Shown here piece by piece: positions 12,372 to 27,300 of a DNA stretch of 64,000 bases (its first letter is position 1; every line of letters starts with the position of its first letter). The stretch is taken from NCBI GenBank assembly GCA_026874595.1, contig CM049311.1, forward strand, positions 67,336,453 through 67,400,452, read 5' to 3'. A model generated the notes under the pieces. It saw only the letters and a program-made list of their open reading frames with translations, searched no databases and was not told the origin of the DNA. The translations under genes and the position numbers were made by a program. Origin of the DNA: Sipunculus nudus. Its lineage: Eukaryota > Annelida > Sipuncula > Golfingiida > Sipunculidae.

Positions 12372-15300
12372 CTGTGGTAAACAATTGAAAATGTTTTTTA
12401 AAGAAATACAAAAAAACACAAAAGATCAGACGATACATGGTGAAAATGAGAGTATAAAGTACTCTGAAGTTACTGCCTCTCAGAAGACATACACCTGGCA
12501 TCCTAGCATTAAAATAGGAGTTTCAAGTATAAAATTAATTTCAAAGATAAATAAATATGAAGAAATGTAACCAGCTACATTCTACTTGTAGAAAAATTAT
12601 CCAAAATTAAATATATCCTTATTTGAATCATCTATTTCATGGTCATCCAATGACCATGTCAATCAATGTAAGCTGTATATATTTTACACATATATTTTAT
12701 CACTGTAAATGATGAGACAGTACTGTTATATGATTATTTCAGCACAACTTAATCTGTTCTATTCATTAACTATGCAAGTGATGAAGCTTCTCTTAACACA
12801 GTCAAGTGTATTCTTTTTTTATTTATTTCCATTTTGACACATCTTCACTGTTGTAATACTAGAGTGAACAGGGGTCTGTTGCAATAAGGAGATTTAAGTC
12901 ATGTTGATGACTTAAGTCCTGGGCTGTATGTAAGTCTCTTCAGTAACCGTTATAACGTCACAATTATTACAATGGTGTTTTGGGCCCTCTGTTGGGCTTA
13001 AGCCCGTTATAATGTTACTGCAACAGGTCCCTGCAGTTGCAGGGAACACAGTGAAACTAAGCCCCTTGTATGTACTGATATGCATGAACTGGCCAAGCAC
13101 CCATTAAAAATTTGGTTTGGAGTTAGGACATGATATAAAATACAGCAGAAAACTTTCTCCACTGGGCAAATCATAACGCAAACTTTTTTCCCTGATTGAG
13201 ACATTTTTTTTTTAATCCACAAGTTTTCCCGTCAAGAACAAGAGCACCCAAGGGTGCAAAATATGCCCATTGGATATGAACGGATCTTGCTGGGAATCAA
13301 TTTTGGCGAGATAATATATTGGTTAACATTTCAGCTGATTTTCACCTAAAGCCATCAAACTCCTTGTAAGTTATAATGCACTCTGCAACAACACAAATAA
13401 GTTTAGTGACGTTATACCTCATGATATTTGTGTGGATTTTGCCTAGAATCGAATATGGGCGAGAAAATCTTTTGGAAAGAAATTATGGTGAGTTTCATGA
13501 AAATCCATCAAAGCCCTGCCAGTTTATTGTGGTGATACTAAAGTTAACTGCCAGCACACTGATATACCATTAAACATCCCTTCTAACTAAGAAGGGAGTA
13601 TAAACAGGGAAACTTTTTCAAGGTTTGCCTGAGTTGAGAGTGGCTTTGTTCCCCAAGTGAGTCTTCTATACACAACTGAAATCAGATTTTATAAGCAAGA
13701 ATACTGTTGACAGAACTTTTGAAATTCAAAAGAAAGAACACTAAATAGCAAGAATTTTCAGTATCCATTACTCATTCAAAATTTTTCAATAAATTTTACG
13801 AACGTTTTAAGTATGCAAAAGTATTCTCTGACCACCCCTCTCATCCCTAAATTGCTCTGTTCTCAAGTTTTGTACACAGGTATTACTCACCTCCAAAAGA
13901 GGACCTTTTCCTGGGAAGGTGAGGACCTTATACAGTGCAACAGCAGGGATGGCTATGACGGATGACAGAGACATACCCCAGCCTAATGTGTCTGCCCACC
14001 ACGGGAAGTCTATTTTATTGTAGCTGGATGGTTTGAACTCCACCCAGATAAACACCATGATGAACTGAAAATAAAAATAACCACAGTTCAAAACCAATAA
14101 TGTGATTTTATTTGACATTAACTTCCTGGTTGTCCGTATAAAAAAAGTGTACGAGACAGTTCGGACCACTTTCATGGAGAACCAACTGTTAAAAAACAGC
14201 TGGTTTAATGATAGTCTTGTTATTAACAAAATCAATGTTGAAGTATTGAAAAATACGTAATTAAATATAATGATATACAGTGAAACCTCATTGTATCGAA
14301 GTCAACGGGACTGGTGAATTTACTTCAACACAACCAGAGTTCAAGACAACCGATGTTCATTATATTCACCTTCTTCAGAACAATTTTTATCGATAAATAC
14401 TGCACATGTATTGGGCTCATGTCATATAGCTCTCACAAATGTTTTCATGAAAGAATAACACAAATTTTATATAGTTTTTTTATTAATAATAAAAAAACAT
14501 AAAAAATAGGATTAGGTTAATCCAGAAAGTGAAATAAGAGCACATACATGTACGTGTTTAAAAGCACACAATTCAATAAATGATTGGCTCAGATCATTTT
14601 CAATTCAACATTATCCTAGACACATCAAAGGTAAGAATTGGGTAATGTTTGGTTTATCAATAACTTCTCTTAATGCTTTGTCGGCCAGAGAAGAAAGGCG
14701 TGTCCATGAGTGACTAATTGGCCAAACAAGTAAACCACAGACTTGGTATGTCAGCCATCGCGCTTGATGAGCAAGATCCTTGCCAGTATTAATTATGTAA
14801 CATCACGGCCATAGGTATGATTGTTGGACAGTGCACAACTGTTGTCCAAACATTAAAGCGGCATGACAATGAGTCGACAGAGCCATCGCGTTTGATGAGT
14901 GAGAGCCTGGATGGTATTAATTAATTATGACTGGTCATCACGGCCCAACATAATTGATGGGCCCTGCACAACTGTTATCCAATCATGACTTCGAGTTAAG
15001 CGATAGAAATATTAGCTGGGAACAAACAAAACACCTTGACACATCCGGTTTTTCAACACACCCGACTTTACACAAGTGGAGTTAAATTAATAAAGTTTTA
15101 ATTATTTTTTGCAGGGACCCAACCTTTGACTTTGACATATGCGGGTTTTCGACTTAACCGAGTTCAAAACAACAAGGTTTCACTGTATATGCTTTTCTTA
15201 TTCATGTTTACATTTGAGTCTGATATCAAACAAAAACCATGAAATTCCTAACAACAAGAAATGCTTTTAAACATATATCCATAAAATATTAAGTGAACAA

Positions 15301-18300
15301 CAGTTCATAAAAACAGTATTTTACACTGTGAGATAAAGATTTTAAAAGCTGCAGTTATCTATAAGGAGAATCAGAGACTATTTAGACTGACAATAGTTAC
15401 AAAGTGAATTACATATCCAAAATCAAAATATGAAATGGCTTCTATTGGTTCAAACAACACATAATATAATTACCAGTAACATAAGTGGACACAGGTATTT
15501 CCAAGTGATCAACCAGAACCATCCAATTGTGTAGTTGGTCATCTGTCTGATGTCTTTTCTCAGTCTGTCAAAACCTGGAAAAATATGACACCAGTTAACA
15601 CTTGTAAGGACCAGTCAGGACTAGTTAACCCATTATCTCATATGTGGTTATAATATGCCTTTCCCTTCAAGAGTCCATACAATTCTGTAGCTATTAATGT
15701 GTGACTGTTGATTATAATGCAGTACAGAAGAGAATTATAACACCATTCAGCATACTAAAATTTATCTAAATTTTCAAACAAAAGGGGCATAGCCTGGGGA
15801 GAGTCACGGGGGCAATGTTCCAATTAATGTATTATATTGATGATTGGTTGTTTTCTTTCATAACAGATTAAGCTGATTGCATTTTTGCATAACTGATCAC
15901 AAATGATTATGTATGCACATCCAAAGTCATACTATCCCAATAAATAGTTTTATTCTGTCAGAGATATAAGAAAGACAATACACAAAACTGGGAACAGCAT
16001 TAAAGTTAATCCTTGTGCAATGAATAAGTGTCAACAACCTGGCCATTACCATGACCTTTCAAAAAGCCTGATGTGCAAGTTAAGACTTAATTCATTCCGT
16101 CTATACTTTAATTATAATTCTATACACCATATTTCACGGTAATATAGATGTTACATAAAATAATAATAACTGATTACTGGTCTTTTTTATCTTTTAATCA
16201 TTGTATATGATTTTACAACCGATTCTTTCAACTAATTTATAAACCTTAAATAAATTATGTACAGGTGAGGCACAGGAATGACTAGAGTACTGACAGTAGT
16301 GATGATGGACTTATGATGGACGATGACAGTAATGTGGTCTTACCGTATATCCATGCCAGAGCCACAGACTCTGTCAGTGCGATAAACAAGACGGAGTATG
16401 TGGCAGCGTAGTTATCAAAGATCTGCAGCATGTACATTCCTCCCTGAAATCAGTAAATCGTTATAACCTGTGGTTGGCTTTGTAATTACAGTGTTTCGCA
16501 AGGGTTCAATTTTCGCTACCTCACAATACAATGGACCTATACACAGAGTAAAACTATTAATATTAAGTGAATTTATGAAATCAAATTTTATTTGCACTTA
16601 ATCTTATTAACAAAAAAATATGGTTTGTAAATGGTAAACGACAGGAAAGGCCCCATATCATTTTAAAATATTAATCTTTGAACATACACGATCTATTTTC
16701 ATTCATAATGTGATCCTTTTACTTTTCAAAATTGCCTTTCAATGATGGAACATCTTATTCTGAAAGGTTTAATTTCAGGGATAATTCCCCTTTCATGAAT
16801 ATCGTAAATTTGAAACCCTATTGAATAAAATGGTGACCATGTTATATTCTTCTTGTTCATTATAGTTAATTTAAGATGCAGGCTTCCTGGACTGTACATG
16901 AAGACATGCGCTACACTGATATAGTTCCAGTAATATGTGTATTATCTCAGACAACTCCAGGTAAGCCAGTACTTTCTCCTGCAATTCTAGGAGTGTTGCA
17001 AATTATTTAACTACATACTGATGATTGGTTTTCTTCATAACTTATTTGGTTTGCTGCACTTTCATGTGTTCAATTTGCATGCACATGGAAAAAAAAGTTA
17101 ATTTATTAAGAAAATTTCACTCTCTCAAAACTATAAAGAGGATGGACAGAAAATAAAAACCAGTGTTAAAACTAAAACCTTCAGCAGCAGACAAATGATT
17201 GAATCTTTGCAAGATTACCAACCAAATTTACTGCATTATGTAAGGTATACAGGTTATCACAGGTAGACATGTATTATGCGAGGTATACAGATTATCTCAG
17301 GAAGACATATATTATGTCAGGTGTACAGGTTATCCCAGGTAGACATGTTTTATGTCAGGTATACAGGTTATCTCAGGAAGACATATATTATGTCAGGTGT
17401 ACAGGTTATCTCAGGTAGACATGTCTTATGGCGGGTATACAGGTTATCTCAGGTGGACATGTATTATGTCAAGTATACAGGTTACTCAGGTAGACATGTC
17501 TAATTTCAGGTGTACAGGTTATCTCAGGAAGACATATATAATGAAAGGTATACAGGTTATCTCTGGTCGATGTCTTATTTCAGGTGTACAGGTTATCATA
17601 GGTAGACATGTCTTATGTCAGGTATACAGGTTATCTCAGGGGAACATGTATTATGTCAGGTATAGAGGTTATCTCAGGTAGCCATGTATAATGTAAGGTA
17701 CACAAGTTACCTCAGACCTGTATTGTGTAAAGTATACAGGTTATCTCAGGTAGACATGTCTTATGTCATGTATACAGTTAACATCACGTAGACTTACATT
17801 TGTACACAAAGACAGGCCCAGGATAAAGCTGATGAAACAAAGCGCCATCATCAGTAAGCTCGGGCGATAACCAGTACGGAACATGTTAGGAAAGCTATCC
17901 ATCAGTGTGGTATGGACAGTTGTCATGATCGCAAACTGAAATACAAAAATAACAATCTGTGAGGATCACCTGGTTGACATTGACAGGCCACAAAATGAAA
18001 CATAAAATGAGCTGGCGAGGTCTGTTGTTTACTCTCCCAGTATGGACAGTAATAAGATGGAAGAATAAGTATTCTTGATTGCAACAAGATGATTATACTA
18101 AGGAGCAGATAGTAGTGATGTCATCAATGTCAATATAAGAAATACACCTAACTGCTCATAACTATACATTGGTATGATACAGATTTTCATGAATATATCA
18201 CACCAGAACCAGGAAATAGACAGGTGGCATGGTTCTCTGGGCAGGAACACCAGGGTGCACACAGAGCACAAAATTGTAATCAGACCACTGAAAGCATGAC

Positions 18301-21300
18301 ATACCATTGTGCATCCAGCCCTAATTTTAAACATGCAACATCTGCTCTCTTTGTTATTGCACTGGGATACAAGCTCTCATAGGTCTAATCCTTGGCCTTT
18401 TACCTACAAAGCAGGTGTTGCATGTTTAAAATGCACAATGGTGTTCCTGCCCAGAGAACCTTTCCATACCAAGCAGCGGTTACACAAAAAGATTTCAACT
18501 GCAGTCTGTAACCACTACATGAGAAGCAAAGAACATGTATGATACACAAGTTTTCCAGCCATTAGACAGGTGATGTACAGAAAAACATGAAATTCTAAAA
18601 ATAAAGAGTAAATATAGGGTACAAATGAGTACATATTGTACAATTTACACATAAATCAGGCCTTTTAAACTGCTTTTTTTATGGTCAATCCTTGGACTTA
18701 CTATACTATTATAATAACTTTTGTGTTTTATTTTTTTTTCACCTCAGTTCAATGTTATTTTGATATGAATATAGGCACTTAGTCACTCTGAAAACAGAAG
18801 CCTGTAAAATCAATGGAAATTTGGAAAAAATTACTATCAACATATATAGGTATTTATAGATTAATATAGTATTTTGAAATTTCAAATTTTAAAATTCATC
18901 TTTCAGTTTCCCATATACTTCTGGAATAATCAATAATCCATCTGAAACAGTCCCTTCTGTTGGTTTTATCAGGGAGTGATTAGCCAGTTTTATGCCACAC
19001 AGGTGAATTTTTACGGAAGACGAGTTACCTTTAATACCTTACATGCCTTAGTTATATGGCCCTGAAAAACTACATAAAATTCAGGTATAAGTTGTTTTTT
19101 TTTGTTATTTTTTTTCAAATCAATCTTTCAAGATTTATCTTCATCAAAGATACTGTATAATGTGATAACTTGCTATATAGGTAAGGCAAATAAATTTTGA
19201 GACACATACCACACTGGTATTCTAACACGAAGAAACCAGGACTCATTGATTGTACATAGTTAAACCTTATCAGTGTCTCAGGGTTACCTGTGGAAGTGTT
19301 AAATAAGCTTTGCAGCGATTAAAACTATTAATATTTGTATTCCAAAAATGTTTATCCAGATATTTACAATTTCTATACACTTATTGTGTATGATGCAACA
19401 CTTCTGGAGGTTTGCATCATATCAACAAATGGCGACATCTTGTGTCAGATATTTGCATTAAAGGAACAAATGGAACCCTCTTCAGCTACCAGAGGGCACT
19501 GCAGACTTCTTTTCAAAATGAATCTATTTTGCGGCAAAGGGCAATCATCGTTACCTGTCATTGTATTAAGTTTCTATTAATTTCTAAATAAATCAAGGTT
19601 TAATCAAATATCTCTTTACTTTACAAAAAACAAGGGACCTATGGGTCACGACGCTCAGCTGTTATATATGATAAAAAAATATTATTTAGAAATGAGGCAC
19701 ATGCTGGTTTTGTGTGGTAATAAATATAAGCTGTATTATGAGTTGTTGTTGTTTAGCTTATGTATGATTTTGATAGTACCTTTGGAGACAGGGAAGAGGA
19801 TTTATTTCATTTATTTTATTAACAAATGGAGTACTACTGTCACACAGATTTTGACTTGGCCATATAACTTATAAGCAGAACATATAATATAAGAGTTTAA
19901 CTATTTATTAAAAAAATTACAAATATTGTCCCAAATATAATTTTTATTAAAAATAATAAGAGAATCATATGATTTTTTAAAATGAAATATATTTGATATG
20001 ATTATTAAAATAATATTAAAGAATATATTCATGAATGCATTCATGAATACATTTTGAAAGTATTTGCAGGAGTATTCATATACTTTCATTTTTACCTGAA
20101 TTCCCATTCTTTATGCAAGAAATTTTATAATGGAGTACATAATCATATTCGTTTTTAAATACAATTACAAAGTATTCGCACCATGTCTGGTATTTATTCA
20201 GTTTTCACCAAACAATGATGTTGAGAATCCAGAATATACAAAATTCACACATTTAAATAATGATCATAAGTACCTGGTTTTATGGCTTTTATTTATATTA
20301 AAAAATACCTGTAAAAAATTCATTTTGGACTAATTTCACATCAATGTACACACTAGACACAGTAGGAATCTAGATTAATATTATCAACTGCATCTTTGTC
20401 TATCATTAATTTCCTTCATATAATCCTTAATGATTAGTAATGAATAATATGATTTACTTCTTTATCATTAAAAATGAACTGAAAAATGCCATAGGTGACT
20501 GCATGGTGTTATTTGGAATATGTGACATTCTACCCATCGATACAAGATTCTTATATCATCAGTAACTGCAAGTTAATTTCCTGTTATTATAAACTAACAA
20601 ATTCGTTTTCTATTTTTCTTTAATTTGTTATTAAAAACCAATAAAAATTTATTAATTTATTGTTTATTGTTATGTTGTTAGTTAAAACTACTAGATGAGT
20701 TGGGTTGAACACCTGGATCAACTGTGGCTGGCCATCAGCTGCCTGGATTCTCCCCTCAAGCGTGCATAATTTGATGAAAGGTCTACAAGGTCAACATACA
20801 GGTGACTCAAGAGGGGCTGGAGAGAGCCAAAGTCTGACAGGGTCTCATGAAAAACATTAATAAAAGCTACAATATTTGGCAAATTTCTTTCAGCTTTCTA
20901 AACTAAAAAGCTGAAATCCTTATGTGTGCATGATATGAAAATTATATCAACAGTGCTCACGGGAAACAAACGTGCCATGGTCACAGTTGGGCAAAATTTA
21001 AGGTACTAATTTTATATTTATACTAATAACTTATAAAATTTGAAAAATTCAGAACTAATTTTGGGTATTCAATTGAATCTTGATTAAATAATGTTACATC
21101 CCTGACAAAAAAGATCTCTAGCTTCAGCAATGCCCTTGTTAAGGGAGTAAATATATTTCTTGATTTTTTACAAAGTGCATTATGTTTGGGCCCATAACTT
21201 AAAAAAAATACACAATACTGACATCATTTCTGGCATGTGCATAGTGAATGTATAGAAAAATATGTATATTATATATGATCAAAGTCAGATCAGTGGTTTT

Positions 21301-24300
21301 GATATTAGGCAGTCTTAAAGTGTAACATTGGGTTTTTAATGGAAAAATGAAGTTTTTCATTGATATCTCGAAGGAATTAAGTCCTAGTGACCAAATTCTT
21401 GGCATGAAAGGGGATTTTGGAGAAATCTAACTGTATGCCAAATTTAAGGAACTTAGAGCTGAAGCTCGGGAGCTGAGCTCTAGCAAACTGCATAACACTA
21501 GCAATATGTGACATGGTGCTTGAAAACTTGAATAAAATCTACAGTTTTTGATGAACTGGTTTCAAATTTTTGGTGTTAATAGTTGAAATGCTAACAAAAA
21601 CATGCTGTGAAAATTAAATCCACAGCAGTTACAGCAAAAAAACGTGCCATGGTCAAAGTTGGGCAAAATTTAAGGTACCAATTTTTTATTTTTGCTAATA
21701 TTTTTAAAAATTTAAAAGATTTTGATCTAATTTTGGGTATACAATTTAATTTTGATTAATAAAAGTAATATTACTGGAAAAAAAGTGCTTAGCTTTAACA
21801 AGTTTTGTGTTAAGTGATAAAATTTCTTTCCTGATTATTTAAAAAATGCATTATGTTTGGGCCCATAACTTTTTTAAATTAAATAATACAGACCTAATTT
21901 CTGGCATGTACATAGGAATTATATAGAGGATTATTTATAGGAAATATGAGGAAAAACAGATGAGTGGTTTTGACAGTAGGCAGTCCTAAAGTGTGAAAAT
22001 AGGTTTTTAATAAAAAATTAGGGTTTTTCCTTAATTTCTCAAAGGAATGAAGTCGCAAAGACCCAGTTTTTGGCTTGGTAGGAGATCTTGGGGACATCTA
22101 ACATTATGCTGAATTTTGGATTCCTAGGTCTTACGGTTTCAAAACGTGCCACATCTACGGACGGACGGACGGACAGACGGACGGACGACGGACAATGGAC
22201 CACGACTATAGCTCAGATGACTTATAGTCAGCTGAGCTAAAAATCAATATAAAATATTTGTATCAGAAACTGATGACTATGTAACCTTCATTTAAATGGC
22301 ACAACAGTAATTAGTGTTGTAACAATGCCTCAATGAATCAATATACTGAATTGCAAGCCCTGAATTAAATTGTAATTGATCATTAACCTCTAAATTGATT
22401 CATTTTGATTATTATATTTTTTGCATTTACAATCCCAAAGTCCTTGGTTACCTCTCAAATCTGAAATAGTAGTTCACGGTGATGAAGTTCTTTACCATGT
22501 ATATACCCTTAATCTACTTTAAATGTTCCCTGGTGGACCATTCCACTTGCATAGAAATATATGGCAGTGATAAACAGAGAGACAGCTACATTTTTTCTTT
22601 AATTTACAGAAATTCACCGCCATCAATTTTGTTAAAACTGCTTTTATTTTATAAAAGGTCTGAAATTTACTACTTCAGTAAGAATTTAATTGAGATTTAA
22701 ATCTTAGGTGAATAATTGATAATTTAATAGATTTTAAAGGCCCTCAAAATTCACACGCCTAAAAGTAACTTCAATAATAATAATTATTTTTAAAAAATAT
22801 TACTGCATATAATTTCTGTATATAAACTAATGATAATGAATATACTGAGATTATTATTATTATTATTATTATTATTATAAGAAGAAAAAGAAAGCATAAG
22901 ATAACAAATATCATGAATCAGGAGAAGATATGAGATCACACATTACTTCACCAAAAAAAATAATAATTTCTGCAGTGATCTGAATGACTTAATGATAATA
23001 CATATACTGAAGATGATTATCATAAAAAAAAATATCAATGACATGCAGTGTCTAGTTTTTTAACTTTTCAAGCATTTTTTAAACGTTTTACATACCTGTG
23101 TCCCAAGGCCCAAAGTGATCAACATGAGGAAGAACAAGATAGCCCAGAGCGGGGAGGCAGGCAGGCGAGTTACCACCTCAGGGTATACAATAAACGCCAG
23201 GCCAGGACCTGAAAACATACAAATAGTTCCCATTGACACTTCTCCTACCAACAGTAGTTTTAGAGGTTTCAAATATCTTTTGCTTTGTTTTTATAATATT
23301 TTATCTTTTCTAGGTATTTTTTTAAATACTTATACTAACATTCACAATCCATTCTACCGTAGGAGGATACACAAAGGAATCACCCGGTCTGAACGTCTAC
23401 CTCATGTAATGTTTCACTGATTGAACAACAGATGGCTCTGATATGCAAAAGTGGTATTACCATAAATAATGATGAAGACTTATTTTGAATATCTCAACAT
23501 TAAGTACTCGTAGATGGGAGGTGATTACAGCCATATGGACAAACATCAAATCTTCCATACCTTCCCCCACCACTGCTTCGACTGGCTGTTTCAGCTCTGC
23601 TGCCATGTATCCGATGATTGCGAATATAACAAAACCAGCGAATACTGAGGTGATACAATCCCCAATACACACAATGTAGGTATCTCTGTAACAGAGAGAG
23701 AGAGTGTGCTATATCAGAAGTTTTAGACAATTATTATATAAGTAAAGTCTGAAGAAACCAAGGCATTAAATTCTTGGTAGCCTGGGGAAGGATAACAAAT
23801 GATATATTATTAGACAAAAAAAACAATAAAGGCAATAAATGCCAAGCCTCCTACTTTAATATATTCTTGAATAATATTGCTTCACCAAAGTAAACCTTTT
23901 ATTGAACAGATAAATACTTCTTAAAATATGTAAATGTTCAAAAATTGTGTAAAAACAGGTCATATTTCCCAATGTACTGTAATCATATGAGCTTTTTCAG
24001 GTCCAAGAGTGTCTGTTTAGTTCCTTAGCTGTATCTTATTATAAGTGTGTGATTATAAAATAAATATTTACACATGTATACATATGAAAAGGAAGTTGAC
24101 ACATATCATTTAAAATAATCCTTAAATCACTAAAAAATCTGTTATGAGAAATAATCAGAAAAAAAATTCTACAAATCATCATAAAATCATATAAACAGTG
24201 CCACAAATAATACATATAAAAGGTAATTTAAGCAAAGCTATTAGTGTCTAATTAGTGTCTAAGCAATAAACGGTTATAAAATTAAAAACCAATTCAGGTA

Positions 24301-27300
24301 AGGAATTTATGTAGTCTGCACCAAAGGTGATCAAATTAGGCGTTTGCTTTGAAATCATAAATGTTATAAGGAATACAAAAAATGTCTAAGGTTTAAAATA
24401 CACACACCACGTACCTAAGGCAGTTATTGGTAAATTTATTGTAGCTGGCGAGAGTAATAAGACCTCCCCAGCCTGGACACAGAGAGAAAAAGATTTGCAC
24501 AGTAGCATCTCCCCAAACCTGTATCAAATAAGGCAATGAAACAGATGTGTAAGACAACCCGGGAAATTAGAAATGGTAAAATAGGCAGTCAGTGTGCTAC
24601 CTGATAAAAACGGTAAAATATCCAGTAGAATAACAAGATCACATAAAGCCCGCAGCAACATGTGATGGAACTTTTAATGGTCATTGTCAAAGGATTTTAC
24701 AGTATTTTGTCCATGAAGAAATTCTCAAACTTTTATTCATCTGCATGGTTACTAAAAGGAAGTACCATACAAGTTACCTGGCCTCTTATTTATCCAGTAG
24801 GAATTTTTTATTTTCAAAATTTAAGCTTTTAATTTTAAATGCACTTCAGCACCTGGTAAATAATCAAATAGCCAAATTATTTTCATCAGTAATGGCATGC
24901 CAGAGCTTCTGTCTTAGCCAAAACTTCATAATTGAAAGTGCGTTTTAGCTTTTTTTCAAAATATTAAAGAAAAGGCAAAGTTACCTATTTACAACCAAAA
25001 AAAAATCATTTAAATAATATAATTTTACACTTGTATTGAAGTAACAAATGTATAATAACATGCTGAATTCAGCAAATTGGTCAAGTATGATGAAAAAATA
25101 ATTGAATACTTTAAATAACTGATGTTAAAGGATGTGTCCACTCTTTGACAAAAAAATAGAAATAAAGAAAGACAAAAAAATCATCAGACACATGCCGCTA
25201 GTCACTGAGAGAATAAACAATGGAAATATGGATGTCAAACAAATTCCACAAGTCAAAGTATCTATGATTGTGCTTAATTTTGTATATATCTGTTTGTTTC
25301 ATTTCAGAAAGCCATGCAGAAGATGCAAGGTATAATGAACACAATACCTTATATCCTCTGATAATGACCACTAAAATTATCACAGACAAAACAGAATGCT
25401 TGACAAAAAATAAAACACATGGTAAAACTTACCTTCAGAGACCTCAAAATACAGAGAAACCCCTCCTTATATACACCTCCATATTAAGGACACCGCTTTC
25501 TTACAGACACTTGAAATGGTCTCATGAAATAATACTATGAGAACTTCTTTGATATGGGCACTATTCCATGTGTGAAACAGGTCAAACCAGTGTCCATAAT
25601 TTGGAGGTTCTGATTGCATGCTTCTTAGTAAAACAGGACATGATCTACATTACATGTCATATATTTCTATTTATCTTACTTACCTTGAATTTATGCTGTT
25701 CTGCTACTGGATTATATGCCAATTTTCTACATATTCCCAGTGTTATGTTCTTAGAAAAGGACAACTTTCAATCACAAACTGTTTTCACTCTTGAATCATT
25801 TTTTTGCAAAAATGAAATTATTTCTGGTTTGAAAAATAAATTCAAATGTTCAAGCATTTCAAATTAGTCAATAGGAGAAATATGTTATTGAGACAGAAAA
25901 ACAATAATACAGATTAGTCAAAATTACAACAGAAAATCCATAAAGGCTGAAGTGGGAGAATTAGGAGACAGAATGTAAACCAATTTAAACCTGAAACCTA
26001 TTTCCTGCAGTTGAGCAAACAGCAAAAGACTGAACTGATTCTACTTCACTACCTGAACATGCAAAACCGCCACTTACATTTTCTGCATAATTATATTTTG
26101 CCAAATTTGTGTCAAGTCAGCTTTCTGTAGTTACATCTTGCCCTTACCAGAGATAAACATTTCTTGTGTAAAAGCTTCAAATGCACAGGGCACTTTGTTA
26201 ATCTCAAGTTGTCATTTAAGGGAACTTTCCATTTCCCAAACAGAAGACAAAACACATCTGTAAAATAATAGGTTTTTATAGAGGGAATAAATCAGTCCTT
26301 TTGTATTCTATTTGTATTATTCTACTGTTGTACTGCCTCAATACCGAGGATTTAAACAGGAACATTTATTAGCAACAAAGACGGCCACCAATACAGCCAG
26401 GGGATAAATCAAATCGAGTCTCTATCAACATGGAATCTGTACAGAGCTTCTAAAGTGGGCAATTCATATCCTTGGATGATATGGCATGACTGTCCAAGGA
26501 AACACTAAACTATGCCTGTCAGGACCAATATTTACACAACCAGCACCTGGCCATTAGGTCCACTTCTTTTATGCTCGTAATAATTGCAATTTATAATCCA
26601 TTTGATCTTAATGTCATTTATCAACAAAAAACCAGGGGCCTGAATAATATGGTGATACCACTGGATTACAACTGCGTATACTGATGACATTCTATGACCA
26701 GTCTAATCAGTGTCATACACAGAAGTCCGGCAGGTCCAAAACTCCAACTAAACGGAGAGCATGGCTCAGTACACCTGAAGTGAGCAGAATGATTTTCCTT
26801 TAATTTTGTGACTTAAATGAATCACAAAACTCCATGGGTTCCTTGGAACTGAGATGCCAACACTGAAATTTCAAGAACTTGAAATTTAAATATTAATATT
26901 GAAATTCTGAAAGTTTCCAGGTTTTCAAAGATTCATGGATATTTGGTTTTTAAAGTTTTCATCAGATTTACACTGTGTTTAGCATCTGTGAACTTGCTAT
27001 CTTGTGCCCCTAACTTTGGAATGATGGATATTGGTCTGGCAATGTCTGTTTGTGTGTATGTAACATATCCAGATAGTAATTTTCCAAATATTATCTGATT
27101 TAGTTTAAATTTTGTGCAATTGTTTCCTTTTGTTAATATATGGATGGGATTACCTTATGACCATCTGTGATCCAAAATCCTCATTCCATTGGTTTCCAGG
27201 TGGTAGCTTGCCTATATTTATCAGATTCCATTCAAATTAATTAAAATTTCTTCTTCCAGATTACTGATTATCTGTTTTTCCTTCATAGGTATTCTGCATT

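Noticed and set aside
12268-12501. Minus-strand open frame with a Ser/Thr-rich end over the last exon
   Set aside because: Wrong frame. The phase-0 frame gives RLKKL...DWGPAL, the family tail motif, and its own stop at 12,240.
17276-17681. Plus-strand repetitive protein frames
   Set aside because: Artefact of the 38-bp minisatellite; no splice or start context.
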